64,000 bases of DNA from an uncultured Prevotellaceae bacterium (GTDB taxonomy: Bacteria > Bacteroidota > Bacteroidia > Bacteroidales > Bacteroidaceae): the NCBI GenBank assembly GCA_900319385.1, contig ONOG01000001.1:1-64000 (forward strand). The letters are read 5' to 3'. Every line of letters starts with the position of its first letter. Position 1 is the first letter of the stretch. Below are positions 44,908 through 53,032 of this stretch, one piece after another. Position numbers and translations under genes: made by a program. The notes below the pieces were generated by a model, which ran no database searches, had not been told where the DNA came from, and saw only the letters and a list, made by a program, of their open reading frames with translations.

Positions 44908-44966
44908 TATTGCCTCTCCAAAAATTTTATCCCATTTCTTTCAGTTTTCAGGCTTCGCCTGATCGG

Positions 44967-44988
44967 GCGGGCATGGGAACCCGCCCCT
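44967..44988. repeat. REP-like GGGCGGG hairpin
   Basis: GGGCGGG and CCCGCCC enclose CATGGGAA and are followed by CCTACGACA. It looks like a short REP-type palindrome; its role is unknown. Confidence 0.5.
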
Positions 44989-45117
44989 ACGACACTCGGC
45001 ATTTCAAAAATCTGGTTCTCTTACCAAAATTTTTAGTATTTTTCGTTTTTTTCCGTTCTTTTCGTTGTCCCAAAAATTCTATTTCCTCCAAATTTCTCCC
45101 ACAAAACAGGGGGTCGG

Positions 45118-45148
45118 AACTGTTAAAATCCTTGGTTTTTTAACAGTT
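45118..45148 (-). terminator. terminator-like hairpin at the end of the glycan cluster
   Basis: AACTGTTAAAA at 45118-45128 is perfectly complementary to 45138-45148 around a 9-base loop. It lies 77 bp beyond the stop of the last minus-strand glycan gene. Confidence 0.5.
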
Positions 45149-45224
45149 CACCCTGGGTGGTGGTGCCGGTGGTTGGAACGACACTGCCGCCCAGGGTGAG
45201 GACAGGGTGGGAGCGATGTGCGGG

Positions 45225-46142
45225 TCAGCTGCGCTTGAAACGCCTATACACGGCACGGAGGATGCGGCCCAGCCAGGTGTAGCGGATGCCCCAGTCGCGG
45301 ATGGCATGGGCAAAGGCAGCCTCGACGGCAGGGTCGGCATGGGGTTCGACCTTCTCGAGCCGGACGGGACGCAGGAGTGGTTCGCGGTCGAATTCGTACC
45401 ACTGGATGAGGCGCGAGGTGTGGAAGTGGGTGCCCTGGTAGAGTCCGATGTTGCGTACGAGGGGCTGGGCGGGCGACAGACTGAGGCCGTCGGCCTTGCG
45501 GATGGCAATGCCCCAGCAGATGTCCCAGGGGATGGGTGTGCGCTTGAGGAAGCGCAGGCAGGGGAAGGCTCCGTCGTACTCGATGGCGCGTCGCTGACTC
45601 TCGGTCATGCCGCTGAGGGCTTCGGCCTCCGACTCGAAATGCCGGAAATGCTGCTGCCAGCGGTCGCGCCACGTTGCCCAGCAGCCGTAGCCGGTCATCT
45701 GCGGGGTGAAGTAGAAGTCGGACGACACGGGTGGAATCACGAAGGTGAATCCTGCCACGTGCATGACGCGCGGCTCGTCGCGGTAGAGCGTCAGGGCATC
45801 GTTCATGTACTGGAGCATGTAGGGCGAGCTGACGATGTCGTCCTCGAGCACGACGATGCTGTCGTACTGGCTGAACACCTGGGCGATGCCCTCGGTGATG
45901 TTGCGTTCGAGGTAGTAGTTTTCGCTGCGCTCGACGAGGGTGAGGCTCTTGAACCATGCGTCGGGAACGCTCCGCACATAGTTGCGCACGGCCTCGACCT
46001 GTGCCCAGGAGCGCTTGTCCTTGCCTCCGTCGCTGAAGACGATGACGTCGGTCTGGGCGGCGAGGGTGTTGCGGCTGAGGGCTTCGAGGGTGAGGCGCGT
46101 GGTGTCCGGACGGTTATATACGAAGATTGCTACGGGGGTCAT
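45225..46142 (-). CDS. family 2-like glycosyltransferase, 305 aa
   Basis: GT-A fold nucleotide-sugar transferase, cytoplasmic, probably acting in surface glycan assembly. The start MTPVAIFVYNRPDTTRLTLEAL is typical of this Bacteroidetes group. VIVFSDGGKD and the metal-binding acidic motif VLEDDIVSS (about 97-105) are clear, and WATWRDRW occurs near residue 165. The family often carries the comment GT2 or sugar transferase; donor and acceptor are unknown. It is the last gene in a minus-strand run with a LicD protein and a CDP-alditol enzyme. Confidence 0.82.
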   Translation of the reverse strand: MTPVAIFVYNRPDTTRLTLEALSRNTLAAQTDVIVFSDGGKDKRSWAQVEAVRNYVRSVPDAWFKSLTLVERSENYYLERNITEGIAQVFSQYDSIVVLEDDIVSSPYMLQYMNDALTLYRDEPRVMHVAGFTFVIPPVSSDFYFTPQMTGYGCWATWRDRWQQHFRHFESEAEALSGMTESQRRAIEYDGAFPCLRFLKRTPIPWDICWGIAIRKADGLSLSPAQPLVRNIGLYQGTHFHTSRLIQWYEFDREPLLRPVRLEKVEPHADPAVEAAFAHAIRDWGIRYTWLGRILRAVYRRFKRS

Positions 46143-46180
46143 GGGCGAAAAGGAAATTTGTGAAGTTTACCTTCTGGAGG

Positions 46181-46990
46181 TTAAGCGTTCAGTTGGGGGT
46201 GGACATAGATGGCGTGTACCTTCCGCTTCGATTCGGGCGGCAGCTCCATGTAGTTGCGATAGAGGTCGGACAGGTAGGCGTGTGGATCGGCCGGAGCCGG
46301 AAAGCTGTGTCCTTCGAACTCGATCGTCGAGAGCGGCCAGGTCTGGTCCTTGCGGTGACGGATGCCGTAGCCGTTGTTGATGAGGATGTTGGCGTAGTAG
46401 GGCGAAGTGGGGCGCAGCCACGTGGCCACCTGCCAGATGAGGCGGTAGAGGTAGTATTGGGCGCCGAACCAGAAGAACTCGCCGAACATACGCAGGCTGT
46501 AGTAGTGCGGTTTGTGCAGGATGGCATAGGCCGTCGAGACGCCTTTCGTCAGCCGCTTCACCCACGACAGCGGCACGTCGGGATAGTCGATCATGGGGAA
46601 GATATCGACGTAGAGCCCTTTCTGGTAGTCAGCACGGAAATCCTCCGAATCCTCGACGTAGAGCGAGTTGAGGTCGCGCACCTTAACGATGGGCGAATTG
46701 ACCTGGGGGTCGGTCTGCTGAGTTTGCAGGAAGAGGGTTTCGGGCAGTTCGGCCTGTGCCACAGCGGTGAATCGGTCGAGGTCCTCACGGCGCATGGCGA
46801 TGTCGATGTCGTCGTCCCAGGGGATGAAACCGCCGTGGCGGACAGCCCCCAGCAGCGTGCCGCCGTCGAGCCAGTAGGGAATCTCGTGCTTGCGGCAGAT
46901 GCGGTCGATGTGCTGCAGGATGTCCAGCTGCTTGAGCTGGCATGCCCTCAGCTGTTGCTTGACGTAGCGGGTGAGATGCGGGTTTTCCAT
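46181..46990 (-). CDS. LicD/fukutin-related phosphotransferase, 269 aa
   Basis: LicD-family enzyme that transfers a phospho-alcohol such as phosphocholine or ribitol-phosphate from a CDP donor to a glycan. Catalytic features are in WLDGGTLLGAVRHGGFIPWD followed by DDIDIAM (residues about 39-66), the nucleotidyltransferase-like Asp cluster. VDIFPMIDYP is also conserved. Vertebrate fukutin and FKRP, which use CDP-ribitol, belong to the same superfamily. The gene 12 bp upstream encodes a fused cytidylyltransferase/reductase, so I infer ribitol-phosphate rather than choline as the likely donor group. Confidence 0.88.
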   Translation of the reverse strand: MENPHLTRYVKQQLRACQLKQLDILQHIDRICRKHEIPYWLDGGTLLGAVRHGGFIPWDDDIDIAMRREDLDRFTAVAQAELPETLFLQTQQTDPQVNSPIVKVRDLNSLYVEDSEDFRADYQKGLYVDIFPMIDYPDVPLSWVKRLTKGVSTAYAILHKPHYYSLRMFGEFFWFGAQYYLYRLIWQVATWLRPTSPYYANILINNGYGIRHRKDQTWPLSTIEFEGHSFPAPADPHAYLSDLYRNYMELPPESKRKVHAIYVHPQLNA

Positions 46991-47002
46991 ATAGGTGTAG
47001 AG

Positions 47003-48376
47003 TTAGTCTTTGTTTTTTTTGCGGCGCACGTCGATCACCTGTCCGGTGTAGTCGCTGGCCAGGGTCTGTGCCGTGGCCAGAGCCACCTGCTCTGCGCTGA
47101 GCAGCGTTTCGTCGGGCTCGATGCCGAAGTTGCGCTGGCGCATGGGCGTCTTGGTGCGCTCAGGGTTGATGCAGTTGACGCGGATGCCGTCGGCGTCCCA
47201 CTCCTGTGCGATGGCCTGCACGAAGTTGACGATGGCAGCCTTGGTCGAGGAGTAGATGCTGTAGAAGGCGCGTCCGCGGGTGTAGCTGCTGGAGGTGAAG
47301 AAGATGAGCTTGCCCTTCGTCTTCTGGAGATAGGCGTGGGCCTCGAGGGCGACGTTCACGGTGCCCATGTAGTTGGTCTGCACGGCTGCGGTGATGGTGG
47401 TGTAGTCGGTCGAAATGAGGGGCTGGCGATGGAGCAGGCCGGCGGTGTTGATGACGAAGTCGATGTGTCCCTCCTGCACGTCCACCTGGTGCAGGGCGCG
47501 GGCCACGTCGGTGCGCTGTCCTACGTCGATGCCTCCCTCGCTGCGGGAGAAACTGTGCACATGGCAGCCGAGCGACGTGAGCAGACGGGCCGTCTCAAGC
47601 CCGATGCCGCAACTGCCGCCGAACACCACCGCCACGCGGCCGCTGAAGTCCTCCTGCCGCAGGGGCAGGTCGGCGAGGCTGATGCTGCGCAGTTGGAAAT
47701 ACTTGTCGAGCAGGTAGGTGTCTTCCTTGTACGTCAGTTTCATGTTGCTCTCCTCGCCTGGTACGACATAGACGGGCACGTCGGGCAGGTAGCGGCGCAC
47801 CACCCCGCAGTCGTCGGTGGCGCGGAACTGTGGGTCCTTCAGCGCGATGTCGTAGGCACGGCGGATGGTCTGCAGGTCGAAAGCCTGCGGTGTCTGTCCG
47901 CGGCGAAGGCGCGAACGGTCGGGAATCTGGGCAATGAAGTCGCCTTCGACCTCGATGATGGTGTCGGCCGAGGGCATGGCCACGTCGATGGCTTGGTAGT
48001 GTTCCAGGGCTTCGACCACCTCATCGACGATGCGCTGGCTCACCAGCGGACGGACGGCGTCGTGGAAGATGAGGTTGACGTCGCAACCCTCGTAGGCACG
48101 GATGGCCGACAGGCTGGAGTCGTAGCGCTCTTTGCCTCCCTTCAGAATCTTCGCGACTTTGCGCCATCCGTTGCGCAGCGTCATTTCCTCGAAAGTGGAG
48201 ACGTAGAACGGGTTCGACACGATGGCAATCTGGTCGATGTGTGCGTTGCGTTCGAACACGTCGATGGTGTGTTCGACCACCATCTTACCAGCCACTTTGA
48301 GGAACTGCTTCGGTGTCGAGAGCCCGAGCCGGCTTCCGATGCCGCCAGCCAGTATCACAGCAATGTTACGTTTCAT
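47003..48376 (-). CDS. bifunctional IspD-like cytidylyltransferase/SDR reductase (CDP-ribitol type), 457 aa
   Basis: Residues about 1-230 form an IspD/TarI-type cytidylyltransferase (ILAGGIGSRLGLSTPKQFL, HDAVRPLVSQRIVD, RRGQTPQAF). Residues about 240-457 form a short-chain dehydrogenase (VVFGGSCGIGLETARLL, NTAGLLHRQPL, YSIYSSTKAAIVNF). The same fusion in Haemophilus (Bcs1/Acs1) reduces ribulose 5-phosphate and makes CDP-ribitol. I therefore call a CDP-ribitol synthase; IspD of the isoprenoid pathway lacks the reductase part. The ATG at 48376 is preferred over a GTG at 48385 lying in the TTTTCAC tract. It partners with LicD downstream. Confidence 0.87.
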   Translation of the reverse strand: MKRNIAVILAGGIGSRLGLSTPKQFLKVAGKMVVEHTIDVFERNAHIDQIAIVSNPFYVSTFEEMTLRNGWRKVAKILKGGKERYDSSLSAIRAYEGCDVNLIFHDAVRPLVSQRIVDEVVEALEHYQAIDVAMPSADTIIEVEGDFIAQIPDRSRLRRGQTPQAFDLQTIRRAYDIALKDPQFRATDDCGVVRRYLPDVPVYVVPGEESNMKLTYKEDTYLLDKYFQLRSISLADLPLRQEDFSGRVAVVFGGSCGIGLETARLLTSLGCHVHSFSRSEGGIDVGQRTDVARALHQVDVQEGHIDFVINTAGLLHRQPLISTDYTTITAAVQTNYMGTVNVALEAHAYLQKTKGKLIFFTSSSYTRGRAFYSIYSSTKAAIVNFVQAIAQEWDADGIRVNCINPERTKTPMRQRNFGIEPDETLLSAEQVALATAQTLASDYTGQVIDVRRKKNKD

Positions 48377-48445
48377 ATATTTCACTTTTCACTTTTCACT
48401 TTTCACTTTTCACTTTTCACTTTTCACTTTTCACTTTTCACTTTT
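48373..48445. repeat. pure TTTTCAC heptamer array between glycan genes
   Basis: About nine copies of TTTTCAC in a row, read as GTGAAAA on the transcribed strand. It spans the 3' end of the acyltransferase gene and the start region of the cytidylyltransferase gene. The acyltransferase C-terminus SGRWKKKSEK is partly encoded by the array edge, so unit changes could alter that tail. Confidence 0.9.
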
Positions 48446-49456
48446 TTTCTTCCACCGTCCGCTCAGCCACGGCACACGTTCGACATACGGCACGAGCAGC
48501 AGGCACACGCCGAAGAGCACGAGCAGCAGGATGGTGTAGTCGTCCCAGTGGCCGCGCAGGCTGCGCACGTTGGCCGTTCGGATCAGCTTGTAGAGCACGA
48601 GTATGGGGTAGTGGGCGACGAAGAAGACCATCGAATGCTCGCCGATGTAGTTGACCAGCGGGATGCGCGGTGTGTGGAGCGAGAGCAGCAGGCCCGAGAG
48701 GCTGCAGAGCGAGGTGACGGTCGAAATCAGAATGACCCACCACTCGCCCGACCACGCGTTGCTGCTCATCGTGTAGCGGCAGGGCCATGTGGCGTTCAGC
48801 CAGACGAACACGCCCAGCATCAGGAGCGAGACGACGATGGTGTTGCGGCGTTTCAGACGTTCCATCACCCAGCGCCACACGCGGCCGAGGAAGAAGAGGA
48901 AGATGCCGAAGAACACGTTGTTGAGGCTCAGCCACAGCGGGTTGTCCATCGTGTAGAGCCACCAGCTGATGAGCGGAAAGCCCAGCACCAGCCAGCGCAG
49001 ACCCCGCACCTTCGAGATGAAGTGCATGCAGATGTAGGCCCAGAAGAACGAGAAGAGGAACCACAGGGGGCCGTTGCCGTAGAACGAGCTCGTCTTGTAC
49101 ACGTGGTCCCACGACAGAGCCTTCACCACTGCGCTCTTGGGGTCGAGAATGAAGAGGGCAAAGCTGAAGACCACGAGGTTGCCGATGAGGCCCCACACGA
49201 CGTAGGGAACGAGCAGACGCTTTGCCTTGTCGATGCAGTACTGGCGCGAGTTGCCGCTGATGGTCTTGTTGAAGTAGCCCGCCTTGAAGAAGAAGAACGA
49301 CATGAAGTAGTACGTCCACTCCATCACTTCGACCCACCATCCCTCGTTGGCGAAGCCGCATGCCTCGGTCACGTGGAGCACAATCATGCGGATGATGCAC
49401 AGGCCGCAGAGCAGGTCGAAGGTGTGGTTGCGGGGTTTTTGGCGCATTTCAGTCAT
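48431..49456 (-). CDS. acyltransferase family 3 membrane protein, 341 aa
   Basis: Integral membrane acyltransferase of the Acyltransferase_3/OafA type, which decorates surface polysaccharides with acetyl or similar groups. The N-terminal RNHTFDLLCGLCIIRMIVLH carries the loop normally holding the catalytic His. About ten hydrophobic helices follow, and FIGEHSMVFFVAHYP-like text near residue 290 is conserved. The ATG at 49456 overlaps the upstream glycosyltransferase stop by 8 bp; an ATG at 49447 is also possible. It is closely similar to the gene at 53033-54085. Confidence 0.85.
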   Translation of the reverse strand: MTEMRQKPRNHTFDLLCGLCIIRMIVLHVTEACGFANEGWWVEVMEWTYYFMSFFFFKAGYFNKTISGNSRQYCIDKAKRLLVPYVVWGLIGNLVVFSFALFILDPKSAVVKALSWDHVYKTSSFYGNGPLWFLFSFFWAYICMHFISKVRGLRWLVLGFPLISWWLYTMDNPLWLSLNNVFFGIFLFFLGRVWRWVMERLKRRNTIVVSLLMLGVFVWLNATWPCRYTMSSNAWSGEWWVILISTVTSLCSLSGLLLSLHTPRIPLVNYIGEHSMVFFVAHYPILVLYKLIRTANVRSLRGHWDDYTILLLVLFGVCLLLVPYVERVPWLSGRWKKKSEK

Positions 49457-50375
49457 GGTCACGCTGGAGTTGGAGGGCGTCGAGCAGGGGTGTGCTCGCC
49501 GCCGTGGTGAATTTACGCCCGAACATCTTGCCCGATGCCAGCAGACGGTCCATGTCGTCGAGCCGCCACACACGGATGACGGGCACGTAGTCGATGCAGT
49601 GGAGCGGCGTGAGGGCTGCGAGGGTGGGGTAGGCACCGCGGCGCAGGAGGCAGTGCGGGGCGAAGCGGGGAGAATTGAAGGCAATGGTGTGGATGCACGT
49701 CTCGGAGGGTGCGAACGAGCGGGCGAAGTAGCGGCGGATTTCCGCATGTGCCGCCCACTGACCGACGACGTGTGCCGCCAAGTCGCGGGTCAGGCAGAAG
49801 TAGTCGCTGCCCTTGAAGAGTGGCCAGCGGCGACCCTCCACCGTGAGGTGCAGCGGTTGCTGGCGGTGGGTCCACTTGAGCACACGTCGCCAGAGTTTCG
49901 ACAGGCGGTCGTTCCACTGTGGACTGAGCCACGCGAAGTCGGTCTGCGGACGCTGGCGGCGATACATCTGCTTGTCGCGTTCCGTCACTTCGTCGCTTTC
50001 GAGGCAGATGCCGGCGAGCCACTCCTGGGTGGGCTGCGCCTCAAGCGTCTGCCGGATGCGGCGGTTCGACCACAGCGGGTAGTCCTGGCCGCTGAGCATG
50101 AACAGATGGCTGATGTGCGGGCTGTAGTCGAGGGCTTTGCGAAGCATGCGCATCTGAAACTCCACCTGCGAACAGGTGCCCCAATAGACGTTCACACGTT
50201 CCTGCGGACCGAGGAAGTGGACGTTCGCAGCCGCACAAGCCTCGGTAAAGGGCCGCACATCGACTTTGCGGTCGATGTGGACGAAGAACTCACTGTCCTC
50301 GCCGTCGAGGGCGCGGATGAGGCGTGCGAGCTGGGTGGGGTCGCTGAAGGCGGATATGCAGTAGGCAATCTTCAT
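49449..50375 (-). CDS. core-2/I-branching-type (GT14-like) glycosyltransferase, 308 aa
   Basis: Glycosyltransferase of the beta-1,6-N-acetylglucosaminyltransferase-like (branching enzyme) family. Typical blocks are MKIAYCISAFSDPTQLARLI, FFVHIDRKVDVRPF, VNVYWGTCSQVEFQMRMLR, FMLSGQDYPLWSNRRI and KGSDYFCLTRDLA. In bacteria such proteins add branch sugars to surface glycans. The ATG at 50375 is selected; it overlaps the upstream acyltransferase stop by 4 bp (ATGA), implying coupled translation. Confidence 0.88.
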   Translation of the reverse strand: MKIAYCISAFSDPTQLARLIRALDGEDSEFFVHIDRKVDVRPFTEACAAANVHFLGPQERVNVYWGTCSQVEFQMRMLRKALDYSPHISHLFMLSGQDYPLWSNRRIRQTLEAQPTQEWLAGICLESDEVTERDKQMYRRQRPQTDFAWLSPQWNDRLSKLWRRVLKWTHRQQPLHLTVEGRRWPLFKGSDYFCLTRDLAAHVVGQWAAHAEIRRYFARSFAPSETCIHTIAFNSPRFAPHCLLRRGAYPTLAALTPLHCIDYVPVIRVWRLDDMDRLLASGKMFGRKFTTAASTPLLDALQLQRDHD

Positions 50376-51466
50376 GGCTGGGAAGGGGCTTCTTGTCGTG
50401 AGACGTCGGGCAGTTTGGTACTGCGACCGAACAGGTATTTCTTCAGCACGGGGCTGACACGCAGCACGTGCGACACCACACAGCACATTGCCACGACGAG
50501 CAGTGCCATGCCGATGGTGAGCAACTGCTCGACCAGGAAGTTCGGCTGGTTGGCATTCATCCAGCGTCCCACCTGCGGCAGCTTGGGCATGAAAATATAG
50601 TGGAGCAGATAGACGTCGAGCGTTCGTGTGCCGATGTATTGCAGCAGGCGTCCGCCGCGCGTCTTCTGCGAGAACGCTTCGTGGTAGTGGCGGAAGGTCA
50701 TCACGATGATCATCATCAGGCTATACATGGCCACCGTGCGCGACAGGTTGAGCCACTCGCCGCGGAGTGTGTGCCACTTCAGGGCGTCGGCCGTCGAGAA
50801 GAACGCCACCAAAATGAGGATGATGAAGGGTCCGCGCGTGTCGAGCAGACGCTCCACCCGCGGCCAGTTGCGCGCCACGATGTTGCCGAAAACGAAGAAG
50901 TGCATGAAGTAGATCACCTGTATCAGGCTCGACCACTGCATGAAGTCCGACTTCGGATAGGTGAACACCTTGGGCAGGTAGGACGTTTCATAGACAAACA
51001 GACAGGCAATCCACAGGATCCAGATGGCCCAGCGGCCCCACTTCAGTTTGCTTTCCAGAAAAGAAAACAGGAAGTACACGATGAACATGATGAGCAGTGC
51101 CCAGGTGAACCAGTAGCCGCCCTTGGTCGGACGCTGCATGATGTCGATAAAGGCGTCCCAGAAGTGGGGCCTGCGCACGACAATATACACACACAGGAAC
51201 ACCAGCGTCGGAATCATCTGTACCTTGAACTTCTTCCACACCATCATGCCCAGCCGGACGGGCGTCCACAGCATGTCGGGCTTCCATACCAGGAAACCGC
51301 TTACGAAGAAGAACAACGGCATACGGAACAGAACGAAGAATGGCAGCGATGCCGACGTCTTCACGTTGATGCCATAGCACATCTGAGCCACATGGTTGGC
51401 GACAACCAGTATCATCGTCAACCCACGCAGGGCATCAAGCCACTGGAGCCTCTCTTTTGTTATCAT
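50372..51466 (-). CDS. acyltransferase family 3 membrane protein, 364 aa
   Basis: Membrane acyltransferase with about ten helices, starting KERLQWLDALRGLTMILVVAN, where Arg and His residues (NHVAQMC) fit the catalytic loop of the family. FFFVSGFLVWKP is conserved at about 52-63. It is divergent from the two paired acyltransferases on either side of it in the cluster. Its 5' end overlaps the flippase gene by 32 bp. The likely role is O-acylation of a surface polysaccharide; the acyl group is unknown. Confidence 0.87.
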   Translation of the reverse strand: MITKERLQWLDALRGLTMILVVANHVAQMCYGINVKTSASLPFFVLFRMPLFFFVSGFLVWKPDMLWTPVRLGMMVWKKFKVQMIPTLVFLCVYIVVRRPHFWDAFIDIMQRPTKGGYWFTWALLIMFIVYFLFSFLESKLKWGRWAIWILWIACLFVYETSYLPKVFTYPKSDFMQWSSLIQVIYFMHFFVFGNIVARNWPRVERLLDTRGPFIILILVAFFSTADALKWHTLRGEWLNLSRTVAMYSLMMIIVMTFRHYHEAFSQKTRGGRLLQYIGTRTLDVYLLHYIFMPKLPQVGRWMNANQPNFLVEQLLTIGMALLVVAMCCVVSHVLRVSPVLKKYLFGRSTKLPDVSRQEAPSQP

Positions 51467-52946
51467 GCCTTCTGATAAATTGAATGCTTTCGCGCAAAAT
51501 CTTTGCGCCTGTCAGCCACACTATACCTATATATAATATACCCGCCACGACTATGCGCACCGCCAACAGCAGCCACGGAGTTTCCAGACCGCCGGTCAGC
51601 CATCCCGTCGCCACCATGCTCAGCACGGCGATTAGCAGGAACGGCACCGTGTCGCGGAGTGCATCGGCCAGACGCAGACGGATTTCGCGCCATACGAAGC
51701 CATGCCATATCAGCATCCAGCACACGTACACCGCAACGTAGAGCAGAACCATGAGGCGGATGCCGCTCAGCGAAATGTGGAGAGTGAAAAGCGAGAAACT
51801 GAAATGCAGTTTCAGGAAATGCACCGCACAAAGCAGTGATAGGACGAGCACGCCCTGACAGACGACGTTCCACATATAGACATTGCTCCGTCCACGCGAA
51901 ATGAGAAAATTGTAGTGGAGCGCAGCCAGCGGCATGAACGCCCCTGCCACACACAGCATCTGCAGCAGTTCGGCACTGGGCAGCCACTTGGCGCCCACCG
52001 TCAGCACGATAAATTCGCGCGCCACCAGCGCCAGTCCCAGCATGGCGGGGAAACACAGCAGCGACGTGAAGCGAAGCATCTTGCGGAACGCACGGCGCAG
52101 GCGTTCGGCGTCGTCGCCCACCTGGACGAACATCGGTTGAGCCACGCTCTGCACCATACCCGTCACCAGTCCGCTGCCCATCTTGTTCCACTTGTCCGCC
52201 TGTTGGTAGCGACCGACCTCGTTTTTCGTGTAGAAATTGCCCAGCAACAGGGCAAAGATACTGTTGTTGAGGGTGTTGAAGATGTTGGTGACAAGGATTT
52301 TGCAGCTGAAACCGAACATCTCGCGGATGGGCTGCCACGAGAAATGGAGCATGGGCCGGAAACCGCTGATGTGCCAGCTCAGCACGCTCACGGTCAGGAT
52401 GAACAGGATGTTCTGCGTCACCAAACTCCAGGCGCCGCACTCCAGAGTCGCCATCGTGATGCCCACGGCGCCCGACACCAGCAGCGCCACGATGCCGATG
52501 AGCGTCTGTTCCTTCATCATCAGGTTTTTGTAGAAATGAGCGCGTGGCGCAATCGAAAAACTGGCAAAAAAGAATCCCAGGAAGGCATAGCGCGACAGCC
52601 ACAGCAGCTGAGGCTCGTGGAAATACCACACCAGCAGGGGTGCCGAAAAGAAAAGCACGACGTAGATGAGGGCACTCGTCGTGACATTGAACCAAAACAC
52701 TGAATTGAAGTCCTCGCGGGTGGCATTCTTCCGGTTGATCAGCCCGCTGATGAATCCGCTCTCCTGCAGTGCCGAGGCGATGGCAGTGAACACTGCCACT
52801 TCGCCAGCCAGACCATAGTCGGCCTCGCCCAGCAAGCGTCCCAGCACGATGCCGAACACGAGGTTCAGCACCTGCATCGACCCGTTGTTGGCCAAGCCCC
52901 ACAGCAGTCCGCGGGCAGTACGTTCCTTCAGATTCTGCGTCTCCAT
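51435..52946 (-). CDS. oligosaccharide flippase (Wzx/MATE-like, MOP superfamily), 503 aa
   Basis: Polytopic membrane protein with about 12-14 helices that moves lipid-linked glycan units across the inner membrane. Features are RTARGLLWGLANNGSMQVLN at the N-terminus, FGIVLGRLLGEADYGLAG (about 31-48) and NRKNATREDFNSVFWFNV, all standard in lipopolysaccharide biosynthesis flippases of Bacteroides. It is the transport component of the cluster; no Wzy polymerase is recognisable in the window. The 86 bp upstream are AT-rich with TTTTCAC repeats. Confidence 0.92.
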   Translation of the reverse strand: METQNLKERTARGLLWGLANNGSMQVLNLVFGIVLGRLLGEADYGLAGEVAVFTAIASALQESGFISGLINRKNATREDFNSVFWFNVTTSALIYVVLFFSAPLLVWYFHEPQLLWLSRYAFLGFFFASFSIAPRAHFYKNLMMKEQTLIGIVALLVSGAVGITMATLECGAWSLVTQNILFILTVSVLSWHISGFRPMLHFSWQPIREMFGFSCKILVTNIFNTLNNSIFALLLGNFYTKNEVGRYQQADKWNKMGSGLVTGMVQSVAQPMFVQVGDDAERLRRAFRKMLRFTSLLCFPAMLGLALVAREFIVLTVGAKWLPSAELLQMLCVAGAFMPLAALHYNFLISRGRSNVYMWNVVCQGVLVLSLLCAVHFLKLHFSFSLFTLHISLSGIRLMVLLYVAVYVCWMLIWHGFVWREIRLRLADALRDTVPFLLIAVLSMVATGWLTGGLETPWLLLAVRIVVAGILYIGIVWLTGAKILRESIQFIRRHDNKREAPVA

Positions 52947-53032
52947 TGTCGATTCAGCAGTTCCCGTTTTTTAATTTTTAATTCTTAATTTTTAATTTTT
53001 CACTTTTCACTTTTCCCTTTTCACTTTCCCCT

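Noticed and set aside
46127..49510. Plus-strand open frame of about 1127 codons across the glycan genes
   Set aside because: It is antisense to four recognisable genes and includes FTFHFSLFTFHFSLF translated from the heptamer array; no start signal or family match.
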